A program made the translations under genes and the position numbers. Source: Turnera subulata (taxonomy: Eukaryota > Streptophyta > Magnoliopsida > Malpighiales > Passifloraceae). From it: a DNA stretch of 64,000 bases. Positions 35,377 through 46,271 of the stretch are shown here, piece after piece. The notes beneath the pieces are model-generated. The model was not told the DNA's origin and did not search any database. It was given only the letters and a program-made list of their open reading frames with translations. Position 1 is the first letter of the stretch; each line of letters starts with the position of its first letter. The stretch spans positions 111,721-175,720 of the forward strand of contig JAKUCV010003092.1 in NCBI GenBank assembly GCA_028386065.3, read 5' to 3'.

Positions 35377-38300
35377 ACAACCAACCAAACCGGCCATGAC
35401 ACCACAGAACTAGCCTCTAACCATCTAGTCGTACCACTACTTTCCACGTGACAATTATATCATCATCACAAATTCAATCCCAATTCCATTATTCTATCCT
35501 CATTTATCCAACTTCTTATTATCTCAAGTTATTCCACAGACTCAACCAATCAACAATCTCATATCACCAATTACTCACAATTAACAGTACAATAATTACT
35601 CACAGTATCCACATGATCAATCCACACAGTCCAGCAACAACAACAACAACAACCATGACAATCATATAACTAACAAGGATCATTTCAGCAGTTCAATCAA
35701 ACAACAAAGCATACACAGTATTACGGGCATATATCAAGGGTTATCCATCCTCACCTGATGTGTCTCTGAAACTGCTATCCGATCAAACCTCAATGCCCGT
35801 ATATACATATGTGGCAACACAATCACTTATAATGCACCAACAAGATAATTATGCATGATACCGGTTTAACAGTTATTATACGGCTTTTCTGTTCATTTTA
35901 GTATCTCCATAGTTATCTTATTACCAAACAGTTCATCCGACTTGGTGGCAATTAATTTAATCCAATGGTTATATTAAGTGTACTTGTTTAAGTCAAAAAC
36001 CAAAACCGAGCGCCCAAGCCGATATCCCGGCCCTTAGGTCGCTTATGATAAGAAAATACACACATATAAATACGTTGTTTAAATCGTATATAAGAAATCG
36101 TATTACTAAGTATATAATATTCCATAAAGTACTTATACTTGATTAAAATGGTAATAAATACGTATTTGTTTAGTAGCCAATGATTATAAAATAGTGAAAA
36201 TGATGGATACGTGAAATTGATATTCGAATATTATATTTGATAATAAACCACTAAATAGAAAATATCACCATCGGAAAGAATTTAACGTATACTATATATG
36301 GTATAAAACATTGTTGTGGTATGTGTACATATATAACTGAGAATTATAGATAGGATAATAATAACGATACCATAACTCGTTATAAAATACAACGATTATT
36401 TAATAATATAACAATTCAAAACTTGTACACACTAAGTAGTTAGATTTAATATATAACTAAATCATTGAACGGAAATATTATATCTGTTAATGAATTGATA
36501 TTTCTAAATAATATTACAGTTAATAAAATAAAATATAATTAGCCTCAAAATAAATTTTGCACGGGTTATATGTGAAAATAAAATCGGTAGAAATAATTGT
36601 TATTAAACTATTATTATTTTGGTCCAAAATAAACTCGTATATATATATATAGCCAAGAATATAACTACGGTCTTTTATTATTTAGCCGATGAAAATATAG
36701 GTTTTAGTAATATTTATATAAGATTGAAATTGATAAATAAATAAGGTATGGGCCTATTATCATTTAGCCCAGAGGAACGGTAGTTAAACGTATTAGATAC
36801 GTAATAACATAATTGAGAAATTAAGCCCGGGGAACCTTCACTTGCGTTTAGTCCATCGGAGAAAATAATAGAAACAAGTTCGAATTAATTAAATAAAAGA
36901 CTTAATTAAATTAAGATAATATGAGCCTTTTATTATAATTAGCCCAATAAAACCGAAAATTAAATTCAATGGGCCTTTGCGAGCCCAGATAAACGTAAAT
37001 AAAATTAAACCGGAAATTAAAATGCTATGGGCCTTCTTAATAGCCCAATCGAAAAATTAAATAAAAGCATATAATAAATAAGTGTATAAAATTGAATTAA
37101 AGCATAGAAGCATAATTAAAATAAATAATGCATAAATTAAATTGCATAAAATTGAATCATTGATTATTATTAATTAAGTTAATTAATCGTTTAAAGTCCG
37201 GGTCCGTTATCGTGGCTCAACTTCGTTAATATGCATATGTCCAAGGGTTCGGGTTTTACCCAAAGTTCAGTTTCCGAGCTCGCCGGAAAATACTCGAGAC
37301 TGCCGGAACCTCGCCGGATTCCGGCCAAGCACTGTTCACGGTAGCCACAACAATCCCAACCTCCCCTGTCACTGTTCATCGCCCATCCGGACATCCAAAT
37401 CACCAAGTAGAACCACTACCGCACCCGTCAACAGAATCGTCACCAAACTCACGGCCACCCACCGGTGACCGGTGTTCCACCACACAGCAGCGTCCACGAG
37501 ACCCACCATCACCACCCATGTCCACAACAACATCGTCCAAGCCATAACTCCACACAAAACCACCTCGGCAACACCCAAAGACAACCAATTAACCTTAAGC
37601 CGCAAAGGAATATGGAGAAGAGGAGGAAGAGACCGGCAGCAACAACTTACCCCGATGGCGGCGCGAGTTGAGGAGGCAGAGGAGAGATCGAGCGGCGCGT
37701 CGGAAGAGAGGAACGACGACTGTGAAGGGAGAGAGAGATGATGGCGACGGTCACGAACACGGGGAGAAGGGAATCGACGGTGAATCGACGACGATTTGCT
37801 GAAGAGGACGCGGCGGTGGCTCAGGCTCATCTCGGTTGCAGCAACAGAGGGGAAAGACGGCGGTCGTGTGCAGTGACGAGGGCAACGAACAGGAGAGGAA
37901 GGCATATCGTCAGGCGGCGGCAATGGTGAAGGAAGATGAAAGAGGAATAGATGGAGGTGAGCTGGTGGCGGTCAGGTTGGTGGATGGTGGTCTCGATGGT
38001 GGTGTGTGGGGTGAAGGTGAAGAAGAGAGGTGATGGTGATGATGTTGGCAGGGAGAAAGAGAGAAAGTGTGCAGAGGATGCGTGGGGAAACCGGGGAAGG
38101 AAAGGGTAAATAAAGAGGAGAAGAAAAGATGAGGACAAAGAAAAGGGGTCAGCAGGTCACGGGAGAACAAGAAAGAAAGAGGTGGGGCGGCGACTGAAAA
38201 AAAAAGGAGGAGGGGAAAAGAAAGAAAAGAAAGAAGGAAAAGAAGGAAAGAAAAGTGGGGCCTGCGGCTGAAGGAAAAACCGGGAGAGAGAAAGAAAGAT

Positions 38301-39244
38301 AACTGGGAAAGAGAAAAAGAAAGAAAAGAGGGGAGAAAAGAAGAGTGGCCACGTGGCAAGCCACGACTGGTCGAACCGAATTTTCCGTCCCGAGTCCGAA
38401 AATACAACTTGGGCTTGGAAAATCCGATTAATCCTCCAGAGCGTCGTTCAAGTCCCGGTTTTGAAACCTGAGGCTCGATAAGCCTTGGAGGAGGCTCGGA
38501 AGTCCCGAGTAACCCTCAGAATTAAATTCCGAGGCTCGGCTATCAAAAGAAACTCCAGAATGTCGCGTATCCTCAGTGATCAAAACGAAGCTCGGTTATT
38601 CCCGGAAAAAACCCTCGGAAAAGCTCGGTCCGATAGAATCCTCGAGTTATGGCGTTTAAACTTCATTTTAAATTATAATTAGTAAATTATTGCAACAAGA
38701 ATTTCTCGGCTAAAATAGTAATAAAAGTATTGTTATAAATATTGATTAGGAAATTAATAATAATGGTAACGATAATTTTGAGAGTTATAAAATAATAGTG
38801 AAAATATTGAAAATTGACTCGGTTTGGTAAAATTTTTAATTAACCGAGATAAAATTTTATTAACCACCGTAAAAATCAAAACAGTTTGGTAAAAATCACG
38901 AAAATTTTACCCGGGTCGTTACAAGATTGATCTCATTAGTTCCCATATCCTTTTTTTTTTGTCAAAATAACGAGGGAGGGAACAATAACTCTCTTAATTG
39001 CATGTTGTCTCACAAGTTATGTCTTTCCATACGCATTTTTTTCCTTTATTGCATTATTTAGTAAAAAAAGAAATGATAACTATCTTAATTGTATAATAAT
39101 TGTTTTAATTTCATTTGCCCTTTGCTATAATTTAATTTTTTTCTTTTTATTATGGATGTTTTAATATTTTTTTTATTGGCATGTGTCACTTTATTACAAA
39201 GCCACGTGTCGAAATAATAGAACATCCTGAAAAAAGGCTCTAAA

Positions 39245-41420
39245 TGAAACGCCCCGACCCGTATTTACCGTACACAGTAAACACGAGCCGGAACTGTAAC
39301 GACGCAACCAAACAAAGCCCAACATACAGTGTATACAACAGAAACTCGGGCTCAACAGCCCAAAATAAAAACATCAATAACATCATAACCGGCCCAATGG
39401 CCCAACAATAGTAATAAATAGCACAGCGGAAGACTTAATAACCCACAAAGACACTGTGTGCGACACATGATGCAAACTATGGATCCAAGTCCTGTCCAAG
39501 GGATAATGCCGCAACCTGTCTGGTATGCATCAAACCTGATCCACAAATAACTCAACCTACGGGATGAGGGTGAGTCCAAAGTGCTCACCAACCAAGGATA
39601 AACAGAGATATGCAGGCAACTATGATACTTCAAAGAAGAAATACAGACAATAGTCACAACTATACCAAAGTCAATGCCGTACAAGACAGACCAAACTCAA
39701 AGACTCGACCCCAACGTACCAAGGACTTTATTATTATTCCAATTTTATCTTTCTGGCCCCGTCACGGATAAGCTAAGGTCGTACCAGGCTATCAACCTGT
39801 TTATGGTGCCAGATCAAAAAGAACCCGGGACCAACATCCCAATATCAAATCTCAGGGATCAACATCCCAATAATAATCTCAGGGATCAACATCCCAATCA
39901 CAATCTCAGGGATCAACATCCCAATAATAATCTCAGGGATCTACATCCCAATAATAATCTCAGGGATCAACATCCCAATCACAATCTCAGGAATCAACAT
40001 CCCAATAACAATCTCAGGGATCAACATCCCAATCAAACCGGCATCAACATGCCCATCACAAGTAACCCGGATCATGGCCACCACAAAACAGTCTCAAACC
40101 ATCCGGTCATACCTCTACTTACCACGTGACAATAAAATCACCATCTCAAATCAACTTCCAATTTCCATTTTTCCTTTTTCCCAATTATTCATATCACAGT
40201 TATTCCAATTTTCTAACTTCCTATTAACTCAAGTTATACAACAGACCAATCCATTAACAGTCTCATAGCATCAATTACTCACAATCCAACATTAATCACA
40301 ACATAGTATCCAAGAAACCAATAACAGTCAACTCAGCAGTTCAATCAAGCAGGACAATATCAGCGAATCACACTCAGAACCAACATCAACAATCCATATC
40401 ATCAGGTATCCAACAATAATATATATCATCACAATTTCTAATATCCATTTCCTCAAGTTATTCAACTTTCCATTATCACAAGTTAATCCATAGACCCAAC
40501 CAATCAACAATCTCATAATTCCAATTATTCACAATTAACAGTTCAACAATTATCCACAATTTCCACAAAACCAACAACACAGTCCAACAACAGCAACAAC
40601 AATAACCATCACAGTCAAATAACTATCAATGATCATCTCAGCAGTTCAATCAAACATCAAATCACACGCCGTATTACAGGCACATATCAAGGGTTATCCA
40701 TCCTCACCTTAGCCGATTACTCAACTCTGAAACATCAACCGGTCCAAAGCCGGCTCCTCGGGGAACTGCCCGATATCAAACCTATACAACAAAACATCAT
40801 ATGTCCACATAAGATGCACATAAGAGTATGCCATGATGCCATTACTGCGAAATTAACCCATCCCAGTTCATATCCTTTATTATCATCTTTTACCATAATT
40901 AAATCTTTTTCCGAAAATATATCGTATGCATATAAGGTTACAATAATATATTTTCAAAGCTATTAAATCAAAATATTTCATAAAATAATATACTTTTTCC
41001 AAAATAATTAGCAACATAATTTTTCCTGGAAATTATATCATATATATATATTTTCCCAAAATTATTTCCATAAAATATATTACTTGCCAAAATATAATTA
41101 CCAAATATTATTATTTATTATTCAAAATAAAAATATATAAATTAATCGTATGCTATGTATATTCTTTACCAGAAAATATATACTCATAAGGGCTTATTCT
41201 GAAAATAAATACAAATTAACAAATAAGTACTTTTGTTTTCTAAGAAAATAAATTACTTTCCAAATAGTTATATATCCACATAATTATATATATTTCAGAA
41301 ATATTACTTATATATATTTTTCAGAAAATATGTATTCCTTTTATTTATTATTTTTTTATCTTCCCAAGTTTTCTATATATTTATATTTTCCAGAAATATA
41401 TAATCCTTAATATATATATA
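39245..41420 (-). mobile_element. L-C: truncated L element
   Basis: Begins TGAAACGCCCCGACCCGTAT at 39245 and carries hairpin 1 (39569-39589; hairpin 2 is deleted), the largest hairpin array (39827-40053) and the shared landmark TATCAAGGGTTATCCATCCT. The far end (TGTAACGACC side) is missing: the copy runs into AT-rich sequence and then the MULE-3 target site at 41421. No target duplication with the other side was found. Confidence 0.7.
39827..40053 (-). repeat. Hairpin-unit tandem array of L-C
   Basis: Nine units, mostly GGGAT-CAAC-ATCCC spaced by AATAATAATCTCA or AATCACAATCTCA. One has loop CTAC. The last unit (40040-40053) is GGCAT-CAAC-ATGCC, changed on both sides of the stem; unit 1 (GGGAC) and unit 7 (GGAAT) each carry one unpaired change. 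Confidence 0.9.
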
Positions 41421-43853
41421 TTTATATACCGAGTAAATAGTTTTTATGTCCCTCTACTTTATCGATTTCACATTTATTGTCCCTCTTCGTTTTTTTTCAC
41501 TCATGTCGTCCCTCAACTCTTGATTTACCGGGTCAGGTGGTCCTTTTTACCTGCTGCAGCAGGTTAGTAGCTGTGGAGCTGACACGTGGCAATGGGGCCC
41601 ATGATCTATATATTTTTTTATTGTTTTTATCCTTTTTTTATATTTTTCCAAAAATTTAAGCCTTAAAAATCTTTATTTAAATTAATTTTTTTAGAAAATA
41701 AATATTAATTTCTAAATATGCATTGAGAAAAAATTAAATATGATCATCATCTCACTTTGTAACAGCTCGGGTAAAAATTTACATTTTACCGGGACTGTAA
41801 AAACACTTTGTATAGTAATTTTCCAAATAAAAACAATCATGTGTAATTATTTCAGGGTAATTTACGCTTCGAGTTCCGAAACCGAGCACTGTCCCGCGCT
41901 CGGGATTTTTCTGCGGAATTTCCGGACCAAAGATGGAATTTTTCGGGTCCAGGAATGTCGAGAAAAATCGAGATTAACCTCGAATTATCGGGCCCAGAAT
42001 TAAGTCAATGGGGTACTAGCGATATTTTCTGGTTCGGACGGAACCCGCCTCACATGCTGCACAGTGAGGAGGCTGCAGCCGCCATTCACTGTGAGCATGT
42101 GAATGGCCAGTGCACCCGTGCCTCACTAGTGAATGAAAAGGACAGTACCTGCATCCTTTTATTTTTCTTTCTCCTGCCTCTGAGTACTCACCATCACCCT
42201 TCACTCCCCTGCAAACCCAACAAACCTCACCTGCAAACACCCTCTGCAACTCTGCAAAGACCCTCTGCAAATCCAGGAAACCTTCATCACTTGCAAAAGA
42301 AAAAAAAAAAAACAAACAAAACACACACACCCACACACAACAAGCAAAACGTCACCGTTTTGCAACAACCCACCAACCCGTCACCTTCCTCCCACCCTCG
42401 CTACTGTTCACGGGAAGGGGTGCCGAGCCACATCTCGCTTCACCACCCTCACCGTTGACCTCCCCTCGTCGTCGCCAACTCGCCGCGACCACCGCCGCCC
42501 GACCCCATCTCCTGACGCGCCGCCAGCAACCGAGGACCCGACGGCCGCCTCGCTAGGATCCGGCGCCACTGCCTCCTTCCTTGCCGACGACAGCCTGCAG
42601 CCGCGTCCAACAGACGAGTGCCTCCAGCCGTCGCCTTCCCGAGCTCGTCGCCGCGCGCCATCCCGTGTCCTGCCTCGCCGCGCCGTCACGCCGCCTGCGA
42701 GGTGAGTTGCAGACCCGTGGGCTAAGGATCCGGGTGGGTTCGACCCGCTTCAGGGCTACCGGGTCGCGTCAATCCAGGCCGTTGACCGGGCCTTGGATGG
42801 GCTTGACCTGGGCCCAACCCTTGTTGAAGATGGGTATTGGACAGCTGGGCTTGGAGTTTGGGTCTGGGCCTGGCGTGGGCTTGCAGCTCATGCCTGGTCT
42901 GGGCTCTGCGACCGGGCCTGGTTGATCTGCTGGGCTGAATTCCATGGATTGGGCTGTTAATTGGGCCCAGTCCGATTTAAATAAATAATAAATGCTAATG
43001 ATTAATTAAATCCGGAAAAGAAAAAAAAAATATAATTCTGGAGAAAAATATAATAGTGGAAATAATACTTTGGGGATTAAGGAAAATGATGATATGGAGG
43101 AAAAATAAAAATAAATAACGGTAATAAATAAATTTTGGAAAGTACATACTTGTAGGAATAAATTGGAAGGGGTATTGTCAAGTAGGTATTGTACCGGAAT
43201 AATATCCGGAAGTAAGCATAGGTATAAGAATAGTATTATTTGACGTTTATGAATAAACGGTGAATTGTGACGGGAATAGGAAATAACCCGGGGAAGTAAC
43301 CGAGACGAGTCAGTATTTAATTTTCGTAGATACAGTAGTAGCATGACATTGCATACCACTTATATGTGCATATTATTTGTTGATATAGGAGTTGATACTG
43401 AGCTGATACCGGAGGAGCCGGATTTGGAGTCAGTTGGACAGTACCAGACTTGATATCGGCTAAGGTGAGGATAGATAAACCCTGATATGTACCCGTAATG
43501 CTGTGCTTGTTCCTTAGTTGTCTGTGTAATCTGTTGCTAGATTGATCTGCTAGAATAATTGCTGATTGTTACATGATTGTTGTGGAATTGTTGATGCTGC
43601 TGTAGAAATGTGTTAGTTTTGTATATGCTGTGACGGAAATTTTGTTGGACTGTTTAGTGTGAAAGATTGGTGATTGTTGATTAAGTGAAATTTGGATTAA
43701 TCTGAGATAATAGAGATTGAGGAAAATGATGAAAGAGTAATGGATTGAACTGAAAAATTGAGTTGATGATAAATTTGTCACTTGGAAAGTAGTGGTACGA
43801 CTAGATGGTTAGAGACTAGTTCTGTGGTGTCTTGCCAGAGGGTTTGTTGGTTG

Positions 43854-43979
43854 GGGGTGTTGACCCCGGATTTGTGATATTGGGATGTTGATCCCGGATT
43901 TGTGATATTGGGGTGTTGACCCCGGATTTGAGATATTGGGATGTTGATCCCGGATTTGAGATATGGGGATGTTGATCCC
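43854..43979 (+). repeat. Hairpin-unit tandem array of L-D
   Basis: Five units. Units 2, 4 and 5 have stem GGGAT/ATCCC; units 1 (43854-43867) and 3 (43910-43923) have GGGGT/ACCCC. All have loop GTTG. Spacers read CGGATTTGTGATATT or CGGATTTGAGATATT. Confidence 0.9.
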
Positions 43980-44217
43980 GGATTGTGGTGGGGCCTGGCA
44001 TCCAGAATTAGTTAATAACCAGGTACGACCCTAGCTTGTCCAGTGACGGGGCCGGGAAGATAAAATTGGTAATAAGAAAATAATTAAGCATTCTTTTGGT
44101 CTTGGTATAAATGTTATAGTGTTTTCCTTGTGTCGTGATTGTCTGTGCTTATTGTTGTGATTGATGTGAATACTTCGAAAGTGTTATGGTTGAATATATC
44201 TTTGTTTATCTTTCGTC

Positions 44218-44266
44218 GGTGAGCGCTTCGGACTCACCCCTCGCCTGCGGGGTTTCATCCCGTAGG
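44218..44266 (+). other. Twin conserved hairpins of L-D
   Basis: GGTGAG (44218-44223) pairs with CTCACC (44233-44238); the loop contains C(TTCG)G. CCTGCGGG (44244-44251) pairs with CCCGTAGG (44259-44266), loop GTTTCAT. Confidence 0.8.
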
Positions 44267-45544
44267 TTTGGTTGATCGTAGTTCAGGTACGATGTTCGTT
44301 GGCTGCTGCTTACTACTCCACCTGACCCGGATCCATACACCGCTGCATCTGCATTTTAGTCTTCCGCTGCTTATCTTTCTAGTGTGTTTTTGCTATTGTT
44401 GTTGTATTATATCTGTTGTGGATTAATTCAGAGTGTATTGGCTTGAATAAGGTCCCCGGGATCGGGTGACGAATGTTGTATTTGAGGATTGCTTGTATTG
44501 TACGTCACGTTGTATGAACTGTCTGCTTCAGTAGTAGAACAGTTCCGGCACGTGTTTACCCTGTACGGTAAATACGGGTCGGGGCGCTTCACACTTAATC
44601 CCTCTATAATATTCCGGTTAACGAAATTGAACAAAATTAACCAGAATTAGAATAAAAAAAAACTAAAACAATAAGAGAGACATATCTAATTCTAACCTAT
44701 AAATTAAAAAAAAAAACAAACAGTGGAGGATACCAGTATATAATGAGGGAAATTAAGAATTATTTATTTTAAAGGATTTTAAAAATAAAATTTGATTAAT
44801 GAAAAAAATAATTAAATAAATACGTTGTGTGTGGGCCCCACTGCCACTTGTCATCTCCATAGCTATCAACCTGCTGCAGCAGGTAAAAAGGACCACGTTA
44901 CCCGGTAAATCAAGAGTTGAGGGACGACATGAGTGAAAAAAAACGAAGAGGGACAATAAATGCGAAATCGATAAAGTGGAGGGACAGAAAAAACTATTTA
45001 CTCTTTATATACCTATGTGTGTTTTTTTTATAGTATATTTTTGGCACTTGAAATTAAATGGTAAATGATGATGATAACATGACCCGAGACGATAACCGAG
45101 TGGGCGTAGTATTTTATTTTTCGGCTTACAGTATTAGTTATCATTTGCATATCATTGGTGTGCATCTTATGCATACGTATTTTATTATTTAATATAGGAG
45201 CTGTTAACGAGCAGTATCCCGAGGAACCAGAGCCGGGACATTTTGAGGACTTTCAGGAGTAAGAAAACCGACTAAGGTGAGGATGGATAACCTTTGATAT
45301 GTTGCACATAGTACTGTTGTGTTTTCTGTTTATTAAATTGTTTGATTGAACCGCTGAGTTGGTTGAGTTTGGCTATTTTGTTATTGTTGTTATTGTTGTT
45401 CTATTAACTATGGAAAAACTGATATGATGAGATAATTGGATAATTGGAAGTTGTGTTGACGACTTAACTGTCACTTGGAAGGTAGTGGTACGACTCGATG
45501 GTTAGAGACTATTTTGTGGTGGCCGTGATCTGGGTTCTTGTGAT

Positions 45545-45629
45545 AAGCATGCCTATGCTTGGGATGTCTATCCCGTGATTATATTTTGGGATGTCTATCC
45601 CTGGGTTCTATATTTGGGATGTCTATCCC
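45545..45629 (+). repeat. Hairpin-unit tandem array of L-E
   Basis: First unit AAGCAT-GCCT-ATGCTT (45545-45560), then three units GGGAT-GTCT-ATCCC (45561-45574, 45588-45601, 45616-45629). Stem and loop both differ from other copies, pairing is kept. Confidence 0.88.
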
Positions 45630-45860
45630 TGGGTTCTCTTTTGATATGGCACCCGGAATACGTTAATAACCAGGTACGACCCTAGCTTGTCCAGTGACGG
45701 GGACCCAAGATAAAAACTGGAAAATTATATAATGTCTTTTAGCCTTGGCCCAGTCGTGTTTCAAGTGAATCTTTGCTTTGTCTTTTGCTAGTGTTTTTCT
45801 TTCTCGGTATTATGTTTGTCTGCATATTACTGTTTATCCATGATTGTACATTATTGTACC

Positions 45861-45909
45861 GGTGGGCACTTCGGACTCACCCCTCGCCTGCGGGGTTTCA
45901 TCCCGTAGG
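45861..45909 (+). other. Twin conserved hairpins of L-E
   Basis: GGTGGG (45861-45866) pairs with CTCACC (45876-45881) with one G-U wobble; C(TTCG)G in the loop. CCTGCGGG (45887-45894) pairs with CCCGTAGG (45902-45909). Confidence 0.78.
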
Positions 45910-46271
45910 ATGAGTTGCTCGTAGTACAGGTACGTGGTTCGGCCAGCTGCTGTTCCTACTCCACAAGACCCCGGATCCATACCTCCGTTGCATCTCATTC
46001 TAAGACTTCTGCTGCTTGTTTTTCTATTGTGTTGTTGCTGTTGAGGATATTCTCTACTGCTGTTGTTACTGTATTATGTCTTTGTTGCTGTAACATATAT
46101 CCTCTGTTGATGGTTGGTTTGGAGTGTATTGACTATAATAATGGTCTCCGGGATCGGGTGACAGATGCTGTATTTGAGTTTGCTTGTATCATATGTACTA
46201 TCTGCTGTTGTAATAAGAATAGTTCTGGCACGTGTTTACTATGCATAGTAAATACAGGTCAGGGCGTTTCA

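Larger units (their letters stand above)
34735..38923 (-). mobile_element. L-B: solo LTR-like element, longest copy
   Basis: 4,189 bp, TGAAACACCCCGACC at 34735 and CCCGGGTCGTTACA at 38923, flanked by AGATT (34730-34734 and 38924-38928). Conserved hairpins are at 35011-35059 and the hairpin array at 35271-35376. The middle is AT-rich. A GC/CT-rich block (37400-38400) has, on the minus strand, a donor-like GGG|GTAAGTTG near 37650. No protein domains were seen; the many ORFs in 37190-38407 are low-complexity reading of this block. Best explained as a solo LTR of a retrotransposon with very long LTRs (inference). Confidence 0.8.
34622..39150. repeat. Repeat unit, second copy, interrupted by L-B
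   Basis: Bases 34622-34734 and 38924-39150 continue one another and match 32271-32670. The match shows the state before L-B inserted and confirms its 5-bp duplication AGATT. Confidence 0.75.
41758..44591 (+). mobile_element. L-D: solo LTR-like element nested in MULE-3
   Basis: 2,834 bp from TGTAACAGCTCGGGTAAAAA (41758) to GGGTCGGGGCGCTTCA (44591), flanked by CACTT (41753-41757 and 44592-44596). Opposite orientation to L-A and L-B. A GC-rich block (42370-42715) ends at a donor-like GCGAG|GTGAGTTG (near 42702). The hairpin array is at 43854-43979 and the twin hairpins at 44218-44266. ORFs in the GC-rich block have no recognisable domain. Confidence 0.85.
41431..45003. mobile_element. MULE-3: Mutator-like element containing L-D
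   Basis: Inverted repeats of about 172 bp (41431-41603 and 44832-45003), starting GAGTAAATAGTTTTTATGTC. They are flanked by a perfect 10-bp duplication TTTATATACC (41421-41430 and 45004-45013). Without nested L-D (2,834 bp plus 5) it would be about 730 bp, so non-autonomous. Its TIRs share blocks with MULE-2 (GTCCCTC, CTCAACTCTTGA, TTACCGGG, GGGGCCCA). Confidence 0.88.
45014..46271 (+). mobile_element. L-E: truncated L element
   Basis: Ends GGTCAGGGCGTTTCA at 46271. It carries the hairpin array (45545-45629), twin hairpins (45861-45909) and the landmark GGTGAGGATGGATAACC. The TGTAACGACC end is absent; the copy begins at or near the MULE-3 site. It is inverted relative to L-C. Confidence 0.7.

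Noticed and set aside
37369..38407. Several long overlapping ORFs on both strands
   Set aside because: They lie in the GC/CT-rich block of L-B, are low complexity in all frames and differ from the matching region of L-A and L-D.
39827..40053. CRISPR-like array of short repeats
   Set aside because: Eukaryotic retrotransposon context; spacers are near identical and units palindromic, unlike CRISPR spacers.
42408..42925. Arg/Ala/Ser-rich ORFs on both strands
   Set aside because: GC-rich block of L-D; open frames are expected from base composition. No retroviral or host domain seen.
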